DNA from: an uncultured Bacteroidales bacterium
GTDB lineage: Bacteria > Bacteroidota > Bacteroidia > Bacteroidales > UBA932
Assembly (NCBI GenBank): GCA_946530505.1
Contig: CAMNAD010000047.1
Location: 1-9,752, forward strand
Direction of reading: 5' to 3'
Length of the DNA: 9,752 nucleotides
Positions 5,912 to 9,752 of this stretch are shown here, piece by piece. The stretch's first letter is position 1; each line of letters begins with the position of its first letter. Both the position numbers and the translations under genes were made by a program. The notes below the pieces were generated by a model. The model ran no database searches. It had not been told where the DNA came from and saw only the letters and a list, made by a program, of their open reading frames with translations.

Positions 5912-7547
5912 ACATTGCCAGCGGATATACCGTAGCGTAGTTCACCGAAGTATAATTGCTGTCATACGCCCCCTGTGCAAATGCAAGCACGGGGGGATTT
6001 GTTGTAGAACCGGTAATAAGACCGCAAATCTGGAAGAAATTCAGTTTGCAGACGAAACGGCCGATTATCATGGTGATGAGGATAGGCACGATGGTGATGA
6101 GAGCTCCGTAAAGAATCCACATATAACCGCCACCGACAAGTGAACTTACAAAGTTTTCACCTGCGCCGAGACCAACTGCGGCGAGGAAGAGGTTGATGCC
6201 TATCTCGCGTATCATCATGTTGGCACTGAGTGTGGTGTAAGTCGTAATCTTGAGTTTCGGTCCGTAATAACCAAGCAGGATTGCAATGATGAGCGGCCCG
6301 CCGGCTAGTCCGAGCTTGACTGGCTGGGGGATGCCGGGGAAATGGATGGGGATGCTGCCGAATATCACGCCCAGGGCGATGCCGGCGAAAATGGGCACCA
6401 GATTGGGATGGGAAAGTGTTTCGGGCTTGTTCCCGACCACTTTGGCAACGGAGTCGATGGCTTCTTTTGTGCCTACTACCTGAATACTGTCACCCATCTG
6501 CAGAACCAGGTTGGGACCAGCCACCAGTTCAAGTCCGGAACGCATCACGCGGGTAACGGTTACGCCGTAGGTTGAACGGATATGAAGGTTCTTGAGATGC
6601 TGTCCGGTAAGTGAGGACTTGGTGATGCTCAAACGCCTGGATACCAGATTTACATCCATCTTCTTCCAGTCGTCCAGATGCATGGGAACCTCTTCGCCGA
6701 AAATAATGCGGATGGTGTCTACATTGTGCTGGGAAGTGACTATGAGAACCTTGTCTCCCTTCTGGAGGATGGTGTCGGAACCCGGGACGAAGATGGATCC
6801 GTCGCGCATCATCCTGGACACCACGAACTCATCGGTATGCCCTGCCATCACGCTGCCGAGGGACTTTCCGAAGATAGCCGGATTCTCGACTTCGCAGTGC
6901 ATGCGGCGGGCCGATTCTGTTGCAGAATCTTCATTGTCCAGAGTCTCACGTTCCTTGTCGACATCCACTTTGAAAACCGCCTTGTAGAGTATGAGCATCA
7001 TTATCACGCCAAGCACGCCCAGAGGGTATGCGACTGCATATGAGGATGCCAGTCTGGAAGCGGCCTCTCCGGCTGATTCAACACTGATGCCCTCGGCTAC
7101 CAGAACGTCCGACAGTGTCTGCTGGGCCGCACCCAGCCCAGGAGTATTGGTAACTGCACCGGACATGACGCCGACCATGGTGTCGAGGCGCTCACCGGTA
7201 AGATAATGAATGAGGATAGCCATTCCTCCTGCCATCAGGACCATGCCTACGGCCAGCAGATTCATTGTAACACCACCTTTCTTGAAGGAGTGGAAGAATC
7301 CGGGACCGACCTGCAGTCCGATGGAGAAAACGAAGAGGATGAGGCCGAAATCCTTGATGAATGAGAGAGCTGTGGGATTCGCCCTGAAGCCGAAATGGCT
7401 GAGGATGATTCCAACGAAAAGTATCCAGGTGGAGCCAATGGTCACACCCTTTATTTTGAAACGCCCCAGGAGCAGTCCAAGGGCGATTACAACTGCAAAG
7501 AGCAGAATGGTATGGGCTATGCCGGTACCGGTAAAGAGATCTGCCAT
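5862..7547 (-). CDS. AspT/YidE-type putative transporter with two RCK_C (TrkA-C) domains
   Basis: Inner-membrane protein of 561 residues belonging to the aspartate:alanine exchanger superfamily, which also holds the uncharacterised YidE and YbjL proteins. Two hydrophobic halves (about residues 8-192 and 380-561, five or six helices each) flank a cytoplasmic region with two RCK_C domains (about 215-287 and 300-372). Each half contains a matching motif, TNTPGLGAAQ at 133-142 and TNPPVLAFAQ at 516-525, the sign of an internal duplication. The substrate cannot be read from sequence; amino acids or other small anions are plausible. I chose the ATG at 7547, one base after the stop of the upstream peptidase-like gene (TAG-T-ATG); the TTG at 7565 would overlap that gene. 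Tight spacing means one mRNA and probable translational coupling. The last helix is encoded within the fprA overlap. RCK_C domains suggest gating by a bound ligand or nucleotide. Confidence 0.92.
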   Translation of the reverse strand: MADLFTGTGIAHTILLFAVVIALGLLLGRFKIKGVTIGSTWILFVGIILSHFGFRANPTALSFIKDFGLILFVFSIGLQVGPGFFHSFKKGGVTMNLLAVGMVLMAGGMAILIHYLTGERLDTMVGVMSGAVTNTPGLGAAQQTLSDVLVAEGISVESAGEAASRLASSYAVAYPLGVLGVIMMLILYKAVFKVDVDKERETLDNEDSATESARRMHCEVENPAIFGKSLGSVMAGHTDEFVVSRMMRDGSIFVPGSDTILQKGDKVLIVTSQHNVDTIRIIFGEEVPMHLDDWKKMDVNLVSRRLSITKSSLTGQHLKNLHIRSTYGVTVTRVMRSGLELVAGPNLVLQMGDSIQVVGTKEAIDSVAKVVGNKPETLSHPNLVPIFAGIALGVIFGSIPIHFPGIPQPVKLGLAGGPLIIAILLGYYGPKLKITTYTTLSANMMIREIGINLFLAAVGLGAGENFVSSLVGGGYMWILYGALITIVPILITMIIGRFVCKLNFFQICGLITGSTTNPPVLAFAQGAYDSNYTSVNYATVYPLAMFMRVLVAQLLILIALA

Positions 7548-7548
7548 A

Positions 7549-9150
7549 CTACCACTCGTATTCAAAACGGATATCTACAGGGATCTTCTCGAGACGTATA
7601 TTGATGAAATCGGCCTCGAGATCCTTGCCTACGGATGAATACTTGCGGATGAAATCGGATGCAGCGGCCTTGTTGCCCTCTGCCTGGATCTTCAGCAGTT
7701 CTCCGGCGAGAGATGCGACGGCCTTCTCGGCATTGTCATAGTTGACGGTATAGTGGCCGTTTGGATTGCGGTTGAAGGAACCGTTGGCTGCAAGGTAATT
7801 GTAGCAGATGATATTGGCGCGTCCAAGGGCCTCGGCATTGCCGAATCGCCCGGAACGGATAAAACTGGTGAGGGCGGTGGTAAGAGCATCCTCCTTGGAG
7901 AGGGTAGCGTTAAGTTCATGGCGGGCCATGAGCTGGCTTGCGAGATAAACTCCAAGGATGTCGGCCTTGGCCTCTTCGATGGTCTGGGCTTCATTGCCGA
8001 GGGCCTCGGCGACTGAGGATCCCTTGAGGGTGGTCTTTACACCGAGCCCGTGAGCGATTTCACGGAAGGCGATGTTCCAGAAGAATGCGTTGGCATCGAC
8101 ATGAGCGCGCTGGTCGGCATCGATGACGACATTGGCGACAGGAGCTACGATCTCGTTGAATTTGGCCTTGATGATGTTCTCCATGAGGATGGTGCGGGAT
8201 CCGCGCTCTCTCTGAACTCGCTCGTCGAAAGGAAGGTTGATTGCGATGACCTTTACGCCGGCGTTTGCCTTGCCGCCATAGTAGAGGGCGTCGCAGGAGA
8301 AGATATCGGAATGGGAGCCGGGCACGAATGCCTTGTATACATCATCGCAGGGGAGCATCTGCTGGAACTCGGCCATGCGGGTGGTGAGCTTCATCAGTTC
8401 CTCCGTGCGTTCCATGTTCTTCAGAAGAACGAATGCCTCATAGGACTTCTTGATGCCGTAGAGCTCATCATCGTTGGTCTCGTCAGGGCCGAGCACAAGG
8501 TCCATCTTGCTGTCTTCCATCTCGAGCCAGGCGATGTCGCTGCGGTAGTAGTCGTCGGACTGCAGAGCGTCGATTTTTGCAAGGAGATATGCGCGGACGC
8601 TGGGCTTGATGGTGATGTCGGCCGCTGCGCGCAGATAGTTGCAGATCTTATCGATATCCTCTGCAAAGTAGTTGTGGAACCACTCGACTTTGAGGCTGCC
8701 GTCATCTGCACGGGTGATCATAGTGTAGGAACTGTACTTCGCAGGATCTGCAATCGCGTCAAACTCCTCGTCAGTCATATCGGCAGGGTAGAAGTTGGAA
8801 CCTGCGGGCATCATACCGTAACCTTCTACGAAAGGACGTCCGCTGCGACGGTCCCAGGGGCCGTAGTTGACCTCTGCATAAGCCTTTGCTGCAGGATCGG
8901 CGATATTGAGAAGGGCTGCCGGGTCGGAGAAGGCCTGTTTCTTGTAGATTTCATCGGCCTGCATGGCGGCGAATTTATAGAGATTCAGGCACTCCTTGCC
9001 GTTATCGGTAATGTCCGAAAGATCCGGAGCGGCAATCTTTACTATCTGATACTTGTCGAGCTCTGTGCTGAGCACGCTTTTCTTTGAACTGTTGCACGCC
9101 ACAAAAGCAAGCGTGGCGCACATCAATGAAACAACAATTGTTCTTTTCAT
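7549..9150 (-). CDS. M49-like (dipeptidyl-peptidase III-related) lipoprotein, altered zinc motif
   Basis: A 533-residue protein resembling Bacteroidetes proteins called Zn-dependent hydrolase or M49 peptidase, and the peptidase part of plant Nudix hydrolase 3. The signal peptide ends in LAFVAC, so C19 is the likely lipid-modified residue, although Phe at -3 is not ideal. The following NSSKK lacks the acidic surface-export signal, so a periplasm-facing anchor is likelier. The expected HExxH reads REIAH at 363-367, with Arg (codon CGT) at the first histidine; H367, then GLG, and the downstream EEAKAD at 392-397 are intact. The end, KIPVDIRFEYEW, is also family-like. The protein may be inactive, have changed chemistry, or represent a normal variant of this branch. 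It has its own -7 box and is followed after one base by the exchanger gene, suggesting a joint role with peptides or amino acids (inference). Confidence 0.82.
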   Translation of the reverse strand: MKRTIVVSLMCATLAFVACNSSKKSVLSTELDKYQIVKIAAPDLSDITDNGKECLNLYKFAAMQADEIYKKQAFSDPAALLNIADPAAKAYAEVNYGPWDRRSGRPFVEGYGMMPAGSNFYPADMTDEEFDAIADPAKYSSYTMITRADDGSLKVEWFHNYFAEDIDKICNYLRAAADITIKPSVRAYLLAKIDALQSDDYYRSDIAWLEMEDSKMDLVLGPDETNDDELYGIKKSYEAFVLLKNMERTEELMKLTTRMAEFQQMLPCDDVYKAFVPGSHSDIFSCDALYYGGKANAGVKVIAINLPFDERVQRERGSRTILMENIIKAKFNEIVAPVANVVIDADQRAHVDANAFFWNIAFREIAHGLGVKTTLKGSSVAEALGNEAQTIEEAKADILGVYLASQLMARHELNATLSKEDALTTALTSFIRSGRFGNAEALGRANIICYNYLAANGSFNRNPNGHYTVNYDNAEKAVASLAGELLKIQAEGNKAAASDFIRKYSSVGKDLEADFINIRLEKIPVDIRFEYEW

Positions 9151-9152
9151 GA

Positions 9153-9181
9153 CTATTTTTACAATTTGCGCGCAAAAATAG
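9153..9181. repeat. Nested inverted repeats in the M49-like gene promoter
   Basis: CTATTTTT (9153-9160) is repeated in inverse orientation as AAAAATAG (9174-9181), a perfect 8-bp arm pair around 13 bases. Inside it, TTTGCGCGCAAA (9165-9176) is a 12-bp perfect palindrome with a different centre. The right arm holds the -7 box. This may be an operator or a weak 5'-leader hairpin; AT-rich chance similarity is also possible. Confidence 0.35.
9173..9180 (-). promoter_or_regulatory. Bacteroidetes-type -7 box for the M49-like gene and exchanger
   Basis: The minus strand reads TATTTTTG from 9180 to 9173, identical to the copA box and matching TAnnTTTG. It ends 22 bases before the ATG at 9150. In both places TATTTTTG is followed by CGC. 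No clear -33 element is visible. It is the only promoter-like site ahead of the two-gene unit. Confidence 0.6.
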
Positions 9182-9217
9182 CAATAATTGTTGTCATTTC
9201 ATAGCTTTAAGTGCACT

Positions 9218-9752
9218 TTATGCCTGCTGTTCTATCACACAGTCGGCCGGAGCAAGGATGTTTTCGTCTATGGTAATCCTGCCAACTTTGCCGCCGACGC
9301 GTATGTGCCCGCTGCGGGGATTTTTTATCTCGGTAATGTCTCCCTTGATTGTAGCCTCAATGGTGCTGTCTTCGAAGCAGCGGTCGGATGCGGCATCGAA
9401 GGTGCAGTCTTCCAAAACCAGTCCGTCAACATAGCACAGGGGCTGCTCTCCGCTGATGTGGCAGCGCACCAGTTTCAAGTTGCGGGAATGCCAGCCAAGG
9501 TATTCTCCGTCCAGGACGCTGTCGTAGACGGTCACGTTTTCCGTCTCCCAGAAAGCATCCTTCGTAACTATGCGGGCATTGTGGATCTCCGCGTTCTTCA
9601 CATACTGGAATACATATTTGGATTCGGCATCCAGCCCGTCCACAACGACGTTTTCGCAGAACATGAACGGATATGTGCCATCGCGCAGCACGACATTCTT
9701 CACCTTCAGGTTCTTTACCTTCCAGAATGTCTCGTCGGCATCGTTTATCCTG
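9218..9752 (-). CDS. DUF3737 family right-handed beta-helix protein, C-terminal 177 residues (partial at right edge)
   Basis: The reading frame is open from the right edge to the TAA at 9218-9220, giving 177 residues of the C-terminus. The GTG at 9701-9703 is an internal Val codon, not the start. The sequence consists of short beta-strand coils with repeating hydrophobic and Asn/Cys/Asp patterns (NVTVYDSVLDGEYLGWHSRN, LKLVRCHISGEQPLCYVDGL), as expected of a parallel beta-helix related to pectate-lyase folds. GEYLGWHS, QPLCY and IKNPRSG resemble what I recall of the DUF3737 family. There is no signal peptide in view, but the N-terminus is outside the window. The molecular function of this family is not established. 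It is separated by 67 nt and a promoter from the downstream M49-like gene, so it is probably a separate transcription unit. Confidence 0.82.
   Translation of the reverse strand, partial: RINDADETFWKVKNLKVKNVVLRDGTYPFMFCENVVVDGLDAESKYVFQYVKNAEIHNARIVTKDAFWETENVTVYDSVLDGEYLGWHSRNLKLVRCHISGEQPLCYVDGLVLEDCTFDAASDRCFEDSTIEATIKGDITEIKNPRSGHIRVGGKVGRITIDENILAPADCVIEQQA

Noticed and set aside
8050..9087. 345-codon plus-strand open frame
   Set aside because: Antisense to the M49-like lipoprotein gene, which has family motifs, a signal peptide and its own promoter. No recognisable domain in the plus frame.
9209..9218. Palindrome AAGTGCACTT at the end of the DUF3737 gene as a terminator
   Set aside because: Only 10 bp with no loop and no following T-run on the minus strand; not a plausible terminator.
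9701..9703. GTG at 9703 as the start of the DUF3737 gene
   Set aside because: The frame is open and family-like upstream to the window edge (ADETFWKVKNLKVKNV), so this is an internal Val codon.

Overview
This 9.75-kb window looks like ordinary chromosome of a member of the Bacteroidota, most likely the order Bacteroidales. Four sites ahead of genes match TAnnTTTG, the -7 promoter element of this phylum. The genes start without obvious Shine-Dalgarno sequences. Several proteins read like the Bacteroidetes branches of their families: the HI0933-type flavoprotein, the M49-like lipoprotein and the AspT/YidE-type exchanger. No RNA gene, mobile element, CRISPR array or phage gene was seen.

Layout. 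(1) Positions 1-1452, minus strand: the N-terminal 484 residues of a copper-exporting P1B ATPase (CopA), cut by the left edge. (2) A 66-bp divergent intergenic region with two back-to-back -7 boxes and a 16-bp perfect palindrome. (3) Positions 1519-5911, plus strand, four genes: an iron-dependent alcohol/aldehyde dehydrogenase (YqhD/BdhA type); a secreted coiled-coil protein with a Pro/Glu/Val/Ala tail; an HI0933/BaiN-like FAD protein that seems to start at TTG inside the end of the coiled-coil gene; and an A-type flavodiiron protein (FprA) whose start overlaps the flavoprotein. (4) Positions 5862-9150, minus strand: an M49-like (dipeptidyl-peptidase III-related) lipoprotein followed after one base by a 561-aa AspT/YidE-type exchanger with two RCK_C domains. 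The exchanger's last 50 bp overlap the end of fprA tail to tail. (5) Positions 9218-9752, minus strand: the C-terminal part of a DUF3737 right-handed beta-helix protein, cut by the right edge.

Working together. The plus-strand block combines aldehyde reduction, a flavoprotein and O2/NO reduction, next to copper export. This fits redox or metal stress handling in an anaerobe, but that is inference from gene content. The peptidase-like lipoprotein and the exchanger are almost certainly co-transcribed and may handle peptides or amino acids across the envelope.

Most unusual points: the M49-like protein has Arg where the first zinc-binding His of HExxH is expected; the coiled-coil protein has no recognised family and its tail is overprinted by a TTG-initiated gene; fprA and the exchanger share 50 bp of coding sequence; and the copA/dehydrogenase promoters are packed so tightly that they should exclude each other. 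I found no clear sign of a previously undescribed multi-gene system such as a defence or mobile system.
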